This document shows, piece by piece, positions 17,455 through 26,839 of a stretch of 64,000 nucleotides of DNA. This DNA is from Actinotalea sp. JY-7876 (lineage in GTDB: Bacteria > Actinomycetota > Actinomycetes > Actinomycetales > Cellulomonadaceae), in the NCBI RefSeq assembly GCF_014042015.1, contig NZ_CP059493.1, forward strand, positions 992,001 through 1,056,000, given 5' to 3'. The notes under the pieces are model-generated. The model did not search any database. It was not told where the DNA came from and saw only the letters and a list, made by a program, of their open reading frames with translations. Positions within the stretch are counted from its first letter, which is position 1, and the number at the start of each line of letters is the position of its first letter. The translations under genes and the position numbers were made by a program.

Positions 17455-19548
17455 TCAGTCGGGGGCGACGCGCAGGAAGTCCTCGAGCAGCGGGCCTGCG
17501 GTGCTGGCGCCCGACTCGCCGTCCTCGACGAACACGGCGACGGCCAGGTCACCCTGGATCCCCAGCATCCAGGCGTGGTTGCGCAGGCCGTCGTCGGCCT
17601 GGAACTGCGCGGTGCCCGTCTTGGCGAGGACGTCGGCCCCCGGCACGTCCTCCAGGGCCGCGCCGCCGCCGTCGGTCACCACTGCCCGCATCAGGGCCTG
17701 GAGCGCCGCCGCCTCCTGCGGCGTCAGCGGTGACGCGTCGGCGGCCGCCGCGGGCGGCTCGGCGCCGACGAGCCACGGCGTCACGGTGCGGCCGGCGGCC
17801 ACGGACGCCGCCACCGTCGCCATGGCCAGCGGCGACGTCTGGATGCGGCCCTGGCCGATGAGCGACGCGGCGTGGTCCGTGCCGGTCGCGTCGGTGGGCA
17901 CCGAGCCGAGGAACGCGGGGAAGCCCAGGTCCCGCGCGCCGCCGAGCCCGAGCGACGCGGCCGCAGCGGCGAGGGCGTCGGCGGGCGCGCGGTCGCGCAG
18001 GCCGATGAACGCGGAGTTGCAGGAGTGCGCGAAGGCCGTCCGGAGGCTCACGGGCCCCAGGGCCGACGACGGGTACCCGGGGACGTTGTCGAACCGGCGG
18101 CCCTCGACGTCGATGCCGTCGCTGCACTCGACCGAGGTGTCGGGGGTGATCCCGGCGCGCAGCAGGGTCAGCGCCGTGACGACCTTGAACACCGACCCGG
18201 GCGCGTAGGTGCCGAGCGTCGCGCGGGACAGCCCGCCGTTGCCCGGACCGTTGGCGACGGCGAGGACCGCGCCCGTGGACGGGCGGATCGCCACGAGGGC
18301 GCTGGGCGCCGCGACGTCGGCCAGGACGCCGTCGGCCGCCTCCTGGAACGGGGTCGAGATCGTGGTGACGAGCGGCTCGCCGGGCACCGGCTCCCGCTGG
18401 AAGAGCACGCGCTCCTGGCCGTTGTCCGACGCGGTCGCCACCACCGACAGGCCCGGCAGGCCGCGCAGCTGCGCGTCGTACTGCCGCTGCAGGCCCGAGA
18501 GGCCGACCGTGTCGCCCGCGACGATGGCGCCGTCCGAGGCCTCGATGACCTCTGCGGTGGCGGGCCCGGCGGTGCCGAGGACCTCGCGCGCGAACCGTCG
18601 GCTCGGCGCGAGGGGCAGCTCGTCCGGCACGCTGTTGGCGCCGGCGAGGAGCCCGAACTCGTCGATCGACACGGGGGAGGAGCCGGTGCGGACGACGAGG
18701 CCCTCGACGAAGGCCTTCTCGCCGGCCGCCGCGACCCGCGCGGCGAACTCCGCGGGGTCGAGGCCGAGGAAGGCGCCCATCGCCTCCGCGGCGGCCGCGT
18801 GCTCGGCGGCGTCGAGCCGGGTCTTGTCGAAGCCCAGCCGGAGCACCTCCCGCGGCTCGACGAGGACCTCCGCGCCGCCCGCGCCGAGGACGTTCGCCCG
18901 CGCCGACGGTGCGTCGCGTCGCACCGCGAGCGTCTCCGTCTCCCGCAGGTCGGGCGCCACCACGAACGGGGACCACTCGACGAGCCACTCGCGCTCGACC
19001 AGCCGGAGGTGGGCCGTGGTGGTGTAGGTCCACGCCGCCCCCTCGACGCCGGCGGCCGGTGCGCCGCCCGTCGCGGCGTCCTCGCCGTCGGCAGTGCCCT
19101 CCGCGTCCTCGGCAGCGCCCTCCGCGTCCTCGTCCGGGTCCGCCTCGGCGGCGGCGGTGACCCCCTCGTCGAGGGACCACGTGTGCTCGAGGACCGCGGT
19201 CGCCGTGCCCGCCTCCTCGTCGACGGCGATCGTGCCCACCTCGACGACCGGCCGCACCGGCGCCATGCCCTGCGTCGCCGACGCGAGCTGTGCCGCCGCC
19301 TCCTCGCCGGCGCCGTCGGCGAAGGGCACGTCGCCGAGGTCGCCGGAGGCGAGGGCGTGCGCCAGCGCCTCCACCGCGGCATCGGGTGTGGGGTCCGCCG
19401 GCGTGCACGCGGCCAGGCCGGCGACGACCGTCACGGTCGCGGCCAGCGCGGCCGGCCACGCACGCCATCGCTCCGCGCGACCCGTGCCACGGGACCGCCC
19501 CCGACCGTGGTCCGCCCGGCCCTGCTCCACCCGACTGCCCCGTCCCAC
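17455..19548 (-). CDS. penicillin-binding transpeptidase, MecA_N-type lipoprotein
   Basis: A 697-residue class B-like penicillin-binding protein. A hydrophobic segment WPAALAATVTVVAGLAAC ends in a lipobox, so the mature protein should be a lipoprotein on the outer face of the membrane. An NTF2-like MecA_N domain follows, interrupted by an acidic Glu/Asp/Ala-rich insert, then a dimerisation domain, then the transpeptidase with SVFK near residue 451, SCN near 508 and KTGTAQ near 643. All three active-site motifs are intact. The GTG start is chosen for its GGGAG site; other in-frame starts upstream would lengthen the basic N-terminus. It stands alone, divergent from the gntR-prp operon. Confidence 0.87.
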   Translation of the reverse strand: MGRGSRVEQGRADHGRGRSRGTGRAERWRAWPAALAATVTVVAGLAACTPADPTPDAAVEALAHALASGDLGDVPFADGAGEEAAAQLASATQGMAPVRPVVEVGTIAVDEEAGTATAVLEHTWSLDEGVTAAAEADPDEDAEGAAEDAEGTADGEDAATGGAPAAGVEGAAWTYTTTAHLRLVEREWLVEWSPFVVAPDLRETETLAVRRDAPSARANVLGAGGAEVLVEPREVLRLGFDKTRLDAAEHAAAAEAMGAFLGLDPAEFAARVAAAGEKAFVEGLVVRTGSSPVSIDEFGLLAGANSVPDELPLAPSRRFAREVLGTAGPATAEVIEASDGAIVAGDTVGLSGLQRQYDAQLRGLPGLSVVATASDNGQERVLFQREPVPGEPLVTTISTPFQEAADGVLADVAAPSALVAIRPSTGAVLAVANGPGNGGLSRATLGTYAPGSVFKVVTALTLLRAGITPDTSVECSDGIDVEGRRFDNVPGYPSSALGPVSLRTAFAHSCNSAFIGLRDRAPADALAAAAASLGLGGARDLGFPAFLGSVPTDATGTDHAASLIGQGRIQTSPLAMATVAASVAAGRTVTPWLVGAEPPAAAADASPLTPQEAAALQALMRAVVTDGGGAALEDVPGADVLAKTGTAQFQADDGLRNHAWMLGIQGDLAVAVFVEDGESGASTAGPLLEDFLRVAPD

Positions 19549-19625
19549 GTGCGCTCCCGCCCGCCGCCCCTCGGCTCGGCCGAACCATCCCAGACCGCGC
19601 CCACGCCGTGCTACCTCCTCCCGTG

Positions 19626-19635
19626 TTGTATGCAC
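19626..19635 (-). promoter_or_regulatory. upstream GntR operator candidate, TTGTATGCAC
   Basis: Matches the reverse complement of the site at 19678-19687 in nine of ten bases. The 8-bp core TGTATGCA is one base off a perfect palindrome. It lies 52 bp upstream of the second core, about five helical turns, and about 80 bp from the divergent penicillin-binding protein start. Confidence 0.5.
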
Positions 19636-19677
19636 CGGGGCCGTGCCGCCCGCCCAGGACGCCCTTCCGGGCATCAT

Positions 19678-19687
19678 GTGTATACAA
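19678..19687 (+). promoter_or_regulatory. promoter-proximal GntR operator candidate with palindromic core TGTATACA
   Basis: The perfect palindrome TGTATACA at 19679-19686 would cover about -37 to -30 if transcription starts at 19716, so binding should block the -35 region. TGTATACA-like cores are typical of FCD-type GntR regulators. Confidence 0.55.
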
Positions 19688-19703
19688 GGAGGGTCTCCGG
19701 ACG

Positions 19704-19709
19704 TACGCT
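19704..19709 (+). promoter_or_regulatory. -10 hexamer TACGCT of the gntR-prp operon, leaderless
   Basis: TACGCT, six bases, then the GTG at 19716. The GGAGG at 19688 is too far upstream to serve this start. Confidence 0.5.
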
Positions 19710-19715
19710 GACGCC

Positions 19716-20366
19716 GTGCGAGCCGGTGACCGGGTGTACGCGGCCCTCCGCGAGGAGATCGTCGCGGGACGGCTGCGCGCGGGCGCCGAGCTCAGCGAGG
19801 TCGAGCAGGCCGAGCGCTGGGGCGTCTCGCGCACGCCCGTCCGGGAGGCGCTCTCGCGCCTGCGCGCGGACGGTCTCGCCGTCGTCGGTCGCGGCCGCAC
19901 CCTGGTCGTGCCCGGGATCAGCGCCGACGACGTCGTGCGGCTCTTCGAGCTGCGCGAGGCGCTGGAGACGCAGGCCGCCCGCCTGGCCGCCCGGCGGTGC
20001 CGACCGGAGGTGTTCGCGGGGCTGGCGCAGCGGTTCGCCGCCACGACGCCCCCGGACCCCAGCGACCCCGAGGACCCGACCGGCCACGACTACTACGCGC
20101 TGGTCGCCGAGCTCGACGCGGCCGTCGACGAGGCCGCGGAGAGCCCCTACCTGCGCAGCGCGCTCGCGGGCCTGCGCACGCACGTCGCGCGGGTGCGCCG
20201 GCTCGCCGCCGACAACCCGGCCCGGCTGCGGCAGGCCGCCGCCGAGCACCGCCTCATCGCCGAGGCCATCGCGCAGCGCGACGAGGTGCTGGCCGTCCAC
20301 GCCACGGCCGTGCACCTGCGCCTCGCCCTGACCACCGTCCTGCAGACCCTGGAGGCAGCCGCATGA
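19716..20366 (+). CDS. GntR-family regulator with FCD domain, probable methylcitrate operon regulator
   Basis: A 216-residue FadR-subfamily regulator. The N-terminal winged helix runs [53 protein letters not shown] (about residues 5-55), the classic GntR box. The C-terminal helical FCD domain begins [22 protein letters not shown] and contains a His in AEHRLI that may bind metal or an acid ligand. It is the first gene of gntR-prpD-prpB-prpC and overlaps prpD by ATGA, so it almost certainly controls propionate catabolism. Two TGTATACA-type sites upstream suggest autoregulation. The ligand, probably methylcitrate or a related acid, is inferred. Confidence 0.88.
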   Translation: MRAGDRVYAALREEIVAGRLRAGAELSEVEQAERWGVSRTPVREALSRLRADGLAVVGRGRTLVVPGISADDVVRLFELREALETQAARLAARRCRPEVFAGLAQRFAATTPPDPSDPEDPTGHDYYALVAELDAAVDEAAESPYLRSALAGLRTHVARVRRLAADNPARLRQAAAEHRLIAEAIAQRDEVLAVHATAVHLRLALTTVLQTLEAAA

Positions 20367-21889
20367 CCGTCCACCACGTGCGCGTCCACCCGAGCGCCGC
20401 GCGGCTCCCGCGCGAGGGGCAGCTCGCGTGGGCCTTCGCCGGTCTGGCCTCCGCCCGGGTCCCGGTGCCGGACGACGTCGCGGAGATGGTGGTCAACCGC
20501 GTCATCGACAACGCGGCCGTCGCGGTCGCCTCGCTCACCCGCGCGCCGGTCGCCGCGGCCCGCGCCCAGGCGCTCGCCCACCCCTACCGGCCGGGCGCCA
20601 CCGTCGTCGGTGCGGCGCCGGACGTGCGCGTGAGCCCGGAGTGGGCCGCGTGGGCCAACGGGGTCGCCGTCCGCGAGCTCGACTACCACGACACCTATCT
20701 CGCCGCCGACTACTCGCACCCGGGCGACAACATCCCGCCGGTGCTCGCCGTCGCCCAGCACCTGGCCGAGCGTCGCGGGGTCACGGGCGCCGACGTCGTC
20801 CGCGCGATCGCGACCGGCTACGAGGTTCAGGTCGCGCTCGTGCGGGCCATCAGCCTGCACGCCCACAAGATCGACCACGTGGCCCACCTCGGCCCGTCGG
20901 CGGCGACGGCGCTGGGCTCGCTGCTCGGCCTGGACCCCGACGTCGTCTTCCACGCCGTGGGGCAGGCGCTCCACACGACCACCGCGACGCGGCAGTCGCG
21001 CAAGGGCGAGATCTCGACCTGGAAGGCGTACGCCCCGGCGCTCGCGGGCAAGCTGGCGGTCGAGGCGGTCGACCGCGCCATGCGCGGGCAGACCGCGCCC
21101 GCGCCGATCTACGAGGGCGAGGACGGCGTCGTGGCGTGGCTGCTCGACGGCCCGGACGCGGCGTACGACGTCCTGCTGCCGGACGCGGGGGAGCCGTGCC
21201 GCGCGATCCTGGAGACCTACACCAAGGAGCACTCGGCCGAGTACCAGTCCCAGGCCCTCATCGACCTCGCGCGGCGGCTGCACCGGGACCGTCCGGAGCT
21301 GGCCGATCCCGAGCGCGTGGTCGAGATCGTGCTCCACACGAGCCACCACACCCACCACGTCATCGGGTCGGGCTCGGGCGACCCGCAGAAGTACGACCCG
21401 GGCGCGACGCGCGAGACGCTCGACCACTCGATCCCGTACATCGTCGCGGTCGCGCTGCAGGACGGCCGGTGGCACCACGTCGACTCCTACGCGCCCGAGC
21501 GCGCGTCGCGCCCCGACACCGTCGCGCTGTGGCACAAGATCACCACGCGCGAGGACCCCGAGTGGACGCGGCGCTACCACTCGAGCGACCCGGCCGAGAA
21601 GGCGTTCGGCGCGCGCCTGGAGGCCGTCCTGAGCGACGGCACCCGGGTCGTGGAGGAGATCGCCGTCGCCGACGCCCACCCCCTGGGCGCGCGGCCCTTC
21701 GGCCGGGCGCAGTACCTCGCCAAGCTCCGCACGCTGGCCGACGGCGTCGTCGAGCCGGCGGAGGTCGACCGCTTCGTCGGGCTCGTCGAGCGCCTGCCCG
21801 AGCTGTCGGCGGCCGAGCTCGCCGGGCTCACGCTCACGGCGCCGCCCGAGGTCCTGGCACGCACCGCCGTCCCGGAGGGGATCTTCTGA
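20363..21889 (+). CDS. prpD: 2-methylcitrate dehydratase (MmgE/PrpD family)
   Basis: Dehydrates 2-methylcitrate in the methylcitrate cycle that oxidises propionyl-CoA to pyruvate and succinate. The 508-residue protein shows the MmgE/PrpD fold signatures [62 protein letters not shown] and [30 protein letters not shown]; the last block is characteristic of PrpD itself rather than cis-aconitate decarboxylase. The start overlaps gntR by ATGA and the stop shares a base with prpB (TGATG), so translation is coupled throughout. Confidence 0.95.
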   Translation: MTVHHVRVHPSAARLPREGQLAWAFAGLASARVPVPDDVAEMVVNRVIDNAAVAVASLTRAPVAAARAQALAHPYRPGATVVGAAPDVRVSPEWAAWANGVAVRELDYHDTYLAADYSHPGDNIPPVLAVAQHLAERRGVTGADVVRAIATGYEVQVALVRAISLHAHKIDHVAHLGPSAATALGSLLGLDPDVVFHAVGQALHTTTATRQSRKGEISTWKAYAPALAGKLAVEAVDRAMRGQTAPAPIYEGEDGVVAWLLDGPDAAYDVLLPDAGEPCRAILETYTKEHSAEYQSQALIDLARRLHRDRPELADPERVVEIVLHTSHHTHHVIGSGSGDPQKYDPGATRETLDHSIPYIVAVALQDGRWHHVDSYAPERASRPDTVALWHKITTREDPEWTRRYHSSDPAEKAFGARLEAVLSDGTRVVEEIAVADAHPLGARPFGRAQYLAKLRTLADGVVEPAEVDRFVGLVERLPELSAAELAGLTLTAPPEVLARTAVPEGIF

Positions 21890-22791
21890 TGCTGTACTCG
21901 ACGACCACGGCAGCGGCCAAGCGCGCGACCCTGCGCCGGCGCCTGGCCGACGGCGAGCTGCTGCGGTTCCCGGGGGCGTTCAACCCGCTGTCCGCGCGCC
22001 TGATCCAGGACAAGGGCATGGAGGGCGTCTACATCTCGGGCGCCGTCATCGCGGCGGACCTCGGGCTGCCGGACATCGGCCTCACCACGCTCAGCGAGGT
22101 CGCGGGCCGCAGCGCGCAGATCGCGCGGATGACCGACCTGCCGGCGCTGGTCGACGCGGACACGGGCTTCGGCGAGCCGATGAACGTCGCGCGGACGGTG
22201 CAGACGCTCGAGGACGCGGGCGTCGCCGGCCTGCACATCGAGGACCAGGTCAACCCCAAGCGCTGCGGGCACCTCGACGGCAAGCAGGTCGTCGACCTGC
22301 CCACCGCCGAGCGCCGCATCCGCGCCGCCGTGGACGCGCGCCGCGACCCCGACCTCCTGGTGATGGCCCGCACCGACGTCCGCGCCGTCGAGGGACTGGG
22401 GGCCGCCGTCGACCGGGTCAAGCGGCTCGTCGACGCGGGCGCCGACGCGGTCTTCCCCGAGGCCATGGCCGACGCGCGCGAGCTCGAGGCCGTGTGCCGC
22501 GCCGTCGACGTGCCCGTCCTGGCCAACATGACCGAGTTCGGTCGCTCGCCGCTGCTGGCCACGCGCGAGCTCGCCGACGCCGGCGTCCGCATCGTCATCT
22601 ACCCCGTGTCCCTGCTGCGCCTGGCGATGGGCGCCGCGGAGCGAGGCCTCGACACGCTCGCGGCGCAGGGCACGCTCGAGCCGGTCGTCCCGCAGATGCA
22701 GACCCGGACCCGCCTGTACGAGCTGCTCGACTACGCCGGCTACGGCCGGTTCGACGAGACCGTCTTCACCTCGACCGGCCACGCGGGGTGA
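21889..22791 (+). CDS. prpB: methylisocitrate lyase
   Basis: Cleaves 2-methylisocitrate to pyruvate and succinate, the last step of the cycle. The 300 residues carry FPGAFNPLSARLIQDKGMEGVYISG at the N-terminus, DADTGFGEPMNVARTV for Mg2+ binding, and the lyase loop HIEDQVNPKRCGHLDGK near residue 124 with catalytic Cys in KRCGH. The NMTEFG segment near 210 supports methylisocitrate lyase rather than isocitrate lyase or phosphonomutase. The ATG overlaps the prpD stop by one base. About 33 bp separate it from prpC. Confidence 0.95.
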   Translation: MLYSTTTAAAKRATLRRRLADGELLRFPGAFNPLSARLIQDKGMEGVYISGAVIAADLGLPDIGLTTLSEVAGRSAQIARMTDLPALVDADTGFGEPMNVARTVQTLEDAGVAGLHIEDQVNPKRCGHLDGKQVVDLPTAERRIRAAVDARRDPDLLVMARTDVRAVEGLGAAVDRVKRLVDAGADAVFPEAMADARELEAVCRAVDVPVLANMTEFGRSPLLATRELADAGVRIVIYPVSLLRLAMGAAERGLDTLAAQGTLEPVVPQMQTRTRLYELLDYAGYGRFDETVFTSTGHAG

Positions 22792-22824
22792 GACCCGCGG
22801 GCCCATGACCGCAAGGGAGCGATC

Positions 22825-24000
22825 ATGACCCAGCCACGCAACGGCCGGCCGCACGACGGGGCCCGGCCCGGCACGCCCGCGCCCGACGCGCCCCCTGCAC
22901 CCCAGGTGCACCGGGGCCTCGCGGGCGTCGTCGCCGACACGACGCAGGTCTCGGCGGTCGACCCCGCGAGCAGCTCGCTGCTGTACCGGGGCTACCCGGT
23001 CACCGAGCTCGCCGCCGCGTGCTCGGTGGAGCAGGTGGCCTGGCTCCTGTGGCACGGCGAGCTGCCGACGCCGGACGAGCTCGCCCGCCTGGAGGACGTC
23101 GAGCGCGAGAACCGGGCCCTGGCGCCGCACGTGCGCGAGGTCGTCGACGCGCTCCCGGCGAGCGCGCACCCCATGGACGTGCTGCGCACCGCCGTGAGCG
23201 TCATGGGCGCGTACGCGCCGGTCGAGGACGTGGGGGACCCGGACGCGCTGCTGGAGTCCTCCGTGGCGCTCTTCGCGGGCCTGCCCGCGGTCATCGCCTA
23301 CGACCAGCGCCGCCGCCGCGGCCAGGACCTCGTCGAGCCGCGCGAGGACCTGGGCTACGCCGCGAACTTCCTGCACATGACCTTCGGCGACGTGCCCGAC
23401 GACGTCGTGCTCGACGCCTTCCGGGTCTCGCTGGTGCTCTACGCCGAGCACTCGTTCAACGCCTCGACGTTCACCGCGCGCGTCATCACCTCGACCCTCG
23501 CCGACGTGCACTCCGCGGTGGTCGGCGCGATCGGGGCGCTCAAGGGCCCGCTGCACGGCGGCGCGAACGAGGCCGTCATGGCCATGCTGAGCGAGATCGG
23601 CGACGCGAGCCGGGCGCAGGCGTGGCTGGACGAGGCGCTCGCCGGGAAGCGCAAGATCATGGGCTTCGGGCACCGCGTGTACAAGAACGGCGACTCGCGG
23701 GTGCCGACCATGAAGGCCGCGCTGGACCGCCTCGTCGCGCACACCGACCGGCCCGACGTCGCGGCGCTCTACGACGCGCTCGAGCAGGCGATGGCGAGCC
23801 GCAAGGCGATCCTGCCGAACCTGGACTACCCGTCCGGCCCCGCCTACCACCTCATGGGCTTCGACACCGCGACGTTCACGCCCCTGTTCGTGGCCAGCCG
23901 CGTCCTGGGGTGGACGGCGCACGTGGGTGAGCAGCGCGCCGCCAACTCGCTCATCCGCCCGCTCAGCGCGTACACGGGCCCGGCCGAGCGGCACCTGTGA
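22825..24000 (+). CDS. prpC: 2-methylcitrate synthase
   Basis: Condenses propionyl-CoA with oxaloacetate to form 2-methylcitrate. The 391-residue citrate synthase fold has a Pro/Ala-rich leader of about 27 residues, then HRGLAGVVADTTQVSAVDP, the His loop LKGPLHGGANEAVM, GFGHRVYKNGDSRVPTMK and the Asp/Arg region NLDYPSGPAYHLMGF. The VVADTTQVS start and the operon position after prpD and prpB indicate methylcitrate rather than housekeeping citrate synthase. AAGGGAG precedes the ATG, so it also has independent initiation. A small hairpin-forming sequence at 24059-24080 follows the gene. Confidence 0.93.
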   Translation: MTQPRNGRPHDGARPGTPAPDAPPAPQVHRGLAGVVADTTQVSAVDPASSSLLYRGYPVTELAAACSVEQVAWLLWHGELPTPDELARLEDVERENRALAPHVREVVDALPASAHPMDVLRTAVSVMGAYAPVEDVGDPDALLESSVALFAGLPAVIAYDQRRRRGQDLVEPREDLGYAANFLHMTFGDVPDDVVLDAFRVSLVLYAEHSFNASTFTARVITSTLADVHSAVVGAIGALKGPLHGGANEAVMAMLSEIGDASRAQAWLDEALAGKRKIMGFGHRVYKNGDSRVPTMKAALDRLVAHTDRPDVAALYDALEQAMASRKAILPNLDYPSGPAYHLMGFDTATFTPLFVASRVLGWTAHVGEQRAANSLIRPLSAYTGPAERHL

Positions 24001-24091
24001 CCCCGGCCGTCGCCCGCGTGGACCCCGCCCGCGGGTGGCACGATGACCTCGGGGTCCGCGACGGGCTCGCGCGAGCCGTCCGGAGGCCTGG

Positions 24092-26176
24092 GTGCTGGTG
24101 AACGACGACGAGGCGGCCGACGCCACGGTGGACGCGGCGCTCGTCGACCTCGCCGCGACCCGGATCCGCTCGGACCTCGCCGTCGTCGCCGCCGGGATCG
24201 GCACGTTCGACTGGGACCTCGCGACGGGCGAGCTCGCGTGGGACGCGCAGCTCCGCGAGGTGTTCGGCGTCGGGGACGGGGGCTTCGACGGCACGATCGA
24301 GGGCTTCCACCGTCGCGTGCACCCGGACGACCTCGCGCGCGTGACGGGAGCGCTCGCCGAGGCGGTCGAGCGGTGTGGTGAGTACGCGGCCGAGTACCGC
24401 GTGGTGCGCCCGAACGGCGACCTGCGGTGGGTCCAGGCGCGCGGCCGGGCGCTCGCCGGCCCGTCAGGAGCCGCCGCGCGCGTCATCGGCGCCGCGTACG
24501 ACAGCACCGGCAGGCGCCAGGGCGAGGCGCGCGTGGGCCGCGTCCTGGAGTCGATGTCGACGGCCTTCTTCTCGCTCGACCGGGGCTTCCGCTTCACCTA
24601 CGTCAACGCCGAGGCCGAGCGCGTGCTCGGCGCGCCGCGTGACCGGCTCCTCGGGGGCGTCCTGTGGGAGCTCTTCCCGCACGCCGTCGGCTCCGCGTTC
24701 GAGGAGCGGTACCGCGGCGCGATGGCGTCGGGCGTGCCGACGTCGTTCGAGGAGTTCTACCCGGCGCCGCTCGACCGCTGGTACGACGTGCGCGCGTGGC
24801 CCGACCCCGACGGGCTGTCGGTGTACTTCCACGACATCACGGCGCGCCGCGAGACGGAGGAGCGCCTGCGGCAGGCGATGGCGCGCAGCGCGCTCCTCGC
24901 CGACGTCGCCTCGGAGCTGGCCAGCACGCTCGACCCCGTGGAGGCGGTGGGGCGGCTGGCCCGCGTCGTGGTGCCCACGCTCGCGCAGTGGTGCATCGTC
25001 ACGCTCGTGGACCGCGAGGCCAGCGGGCCCGCCTGGCGGCGCCTGCGCGACGTCGGCTCGTGGCACGAGGACCCGGAGCAGCGCGCCTCCGTCGAGCGGT
25101 ACGCCGCCCTGCGGCTCGGCACCATCGACGCGTCGTCGCCCGTGGCGCGCGCGCTCGAGAGCGCGCATCCGGTGGTCGTCCGCGGTGACGCCACCGAGAA
25201 GATCACGGCGCTCCTCGGCTCGGCCGAGGCGCGGGAGGCGCTCGCGCGCCTCGCCCCCACCGACGTCGTGGTGCTGCCGCTCGTGGCCAAGGGCCGGGTC
25301 CTGGGGCTCCTGAGCCTCTACGACGTGACGGGGCGCCGCGCCGGTGACGCGTCCTCGCTCGAGGAGGACCTGCGGACCGCCACCGACGTCGCCGCCCGCG
25401 CCGGCCTGGCGCTGGACAGCGCGCGCCTGTACGCCCAGCAACGCCGCGTCGCCGAAGGGCTCCAGCGCTCGTTGCTGACCGAGCCGCCGCAGGTCGACGG
25501 GCTGCAGATCGCCGTGCGGTACCAGCCCGCCGCGCGCGCCGCCCGGGTGGGCGGCGACTGGTACGACGCGTTCCGGGTCCGTCCCGGCGTCCTCGGCCTG
25601 GTCATCGGCGACGTCGTCGGGCACGACATCGAGGCGGCGGCCGCGATGGGCCAGGCGCGCTCGCTCCTGCGCGGCATCGCGGCGACCACGGGCGGCGGTC
25701 CGGCGGACCTGCTGAGCCGGCTCGACACCGCCTTCCGGACGCTCGAGCTCGACCTCATGGCCACGGCGCTAGTCGCCGAGGTCGAGGACCACGGCGCGAC
25801 GCCCGACGGCGTCGTGCTCCGCTGGTCCAGCGCCGGGCACCCCACGCCGCTGGTGGTCCTGCCCGGCGGCGAGGTGCGCGAGCTCGGGGCCGCGGACGGC
25901 GTGCGGCCCGACCTGCTGCTGGGCGTCGACCCCCTGCGCACGCGGAGCCAGCACGTCGCCGTGCTGCCGCCCGGCTCCACGCTCCTGCTGTTCACCGACG
26001 GCCTCGTCGAACGTCGCGGCGAGCGCTACGGCGTCGGTCTCGCGCGGCTCGTCACCGTGCTGCGCGAGACGGCGGCGGACGACCTCGAGGCGGTGTGCGA
26101 CGCGGTCCTGGACCGCGTCCTGCCGGAGCAGCCGGGCGACGACGTCGCGCTCGCGGCGGTGAGGCTCGGCTCCTGA
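24092..26176 (+). CDS. PAS-PAS-GAF-SpoIIE serine phosphatase
   Basis: A 694-residue cytoplasmic signalling protein. Two PAS domains (about residues 30-140 and 150-260, with GTFDWDLATGELAWD and FFSLDRGFRFTYVNAEAERVLG) are followed by a GAF domain (about 275-440) and a C-terminal PP2C-type SpoIIE phosphatase (about 460-694) with VGGDWYDAF, VIGDVVGHDIEAAAAMGQ, WSSAGHPTPLVV, LLLFTDGLVERR and DDVALAAVR. Such RsbU-like enzymes dephosphorylate anti-sigma antagonists. No anti-sigma factor or antagonist gene is nearby, so its target is elsewhere. GGAGG precedes the GTG at 24092; a second in-frame GTG lies two codons later. Confidence 0.88.
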   Translation: MLVNDDEAADATVDAALVDLAATRIRSDLAVVAAGIGTFDWDLATGELAWDAQLREVFGVGDGGFDGTIEGFHRRVHPDDLARVTGALAEAVERCGEYAAEYRVVRPNGDLRWVQARGRALAGPSGAAARVIGAAYDSTGRRQGEARVGRVLESMSTAFFSLDRGFRFTYVNAEAERVLGAPRDRLLGGVLWELFPHAVGSAFEERYRGAMASGVPTSFEEFYPAPLDRWYDVRAWPDPDGLSVYFHDITARRETEERLRQAMARSALLADVASELASTLDPVEAVGRLARVVVPTLAQWCIVTLVDREASGPAWRRLRDVGSWHEDPEQRASVERYAALRLGTIDASSPVARALESAHPVVVRGDATEKITALLGSAEAREALARLAPTDVVVLPLVAKGRVLGLLSLYDVTGRRAGDASSLEEDLRTATDVAARAGLALDSARLYAQQRRVAEGLQRSLLTEPPQVDGLQIAVRYQPAARAARVGGDWYDAFRVRPGVLGLVIGDVVGHDIEAAAAMGQARSLLRGIAATTGGGPADLLSRLDTAFRTLELDLMATALVAEVEDHGATPDGVVLRWSSAGHPTPLVVLPGGEVRELGAADGVRPDLLLGVDPLRTRSQHVAVLPPGSTLLLFTDGLVERRGERYGVGLARLVTVLRETAADDLEAVCDAVLDRVLPEQPGDDVALAAVRLGS

Positions 26177-26322
26177 CGACCCGCGCGCGCGCCGGTCGGT
26201 CCGCGGCGAGAGGCCGCCTCCGGTTGCGGGGCTGACGCCGGGGGAGTGGGATCGGGGCTGCACGAGGCGGGTCGGGCGCCGCCCGGCCGCCGAGGACCAG
26301 TGGTGCGGATCGAGGAGACGAC

Positions 26323-26835
26323 ATGGACGACAGCACACGGACCTGGGTCATCGTCGCGGTGGTGGTGGTCGCACTCCTGCTCGTGCTCTTCCTCGCCCTG
26401 CGCGGCCGCCGCGGCAAGGCGCAGGAGGCCAAGCGGGTGGAGGCCCACGAGCTGCGACGCAAGGCCGAGGCCGACCGCATCGAGGTGCAGCAGCGCGAGG
26501 CCGCCGCCGCCAAGGTCGACGCCGAGGCGCGCATGGCGCAGGCCGACGCGGACGTGCGCGCGGCCGAGGCGGCTCGCCTGCAGGCCGAGGCGCACCAGCG
26601 CTCCGAGCAGGTCTCGAGCGCCCGCGCCGAGGTCGACGAGCGGCTGCGCCGAGCGGACGCGCTCGACCCCGACGTGCCCGGTGACGGGCGACGCCCCACG
26701 ACGGGCACGGCCACCACGGCCGCGCCGACCCCGGGCACGACGGGCGCGACCGACCCGACGCCCGCGTCGCACGGCGACCACGTGGCGCAGGACCGCCCGG
26801 TCGACGGGTCGGACGGATCCCGTCCGGGCGCCTGA
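26323..26835 (+). CDS. single-pass membrane protein with Ala/Glu-rich coiled coil
   Basis: A 170-residue protein of unknown function. Residues 8-27 (TWVIVAVVVVALLLVLFLAL) form one membrane helix, followed by a basic stop-transfer RGRRGK, a strongly charged helical stretch to about residue 112 rich in Ala, Glu, Arg and Gln with heptad-like spacing (coiled coil), and a Thr/Pro/Gly-rich disordered tail. A cytoplasmic coiled coil tethered to the membrane is the expected topology. GAGGAG precedes the ATG. The NUDIX gene starts 5 bp after its stop, so the two are probably co-transcribed, but no functional link is evident. Confidence 0.8.
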   Translation: MDDSTRTWVIVAVVVVALLLVLFLALRGRRGKAQEAKRVEAHELRRKAEADRIEVQQREAAAAKVDAEARMAQADADVRAAEAARLQAEAHQRSEQVSSARAEVDERLRRADALDPDVPGDGRRPTTGTATTAAPTPGTTGATDPTPASHGDHVAQDRPVDGSDGSRPGA

Positions 26836-26839
26836 GCGC

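Noticed and set aside
22825-24000. Housekeeping citrate synthase
   Set aside because: Operon position after prpD and prpB and the short N-terminus fit methylcitrate synthase better.
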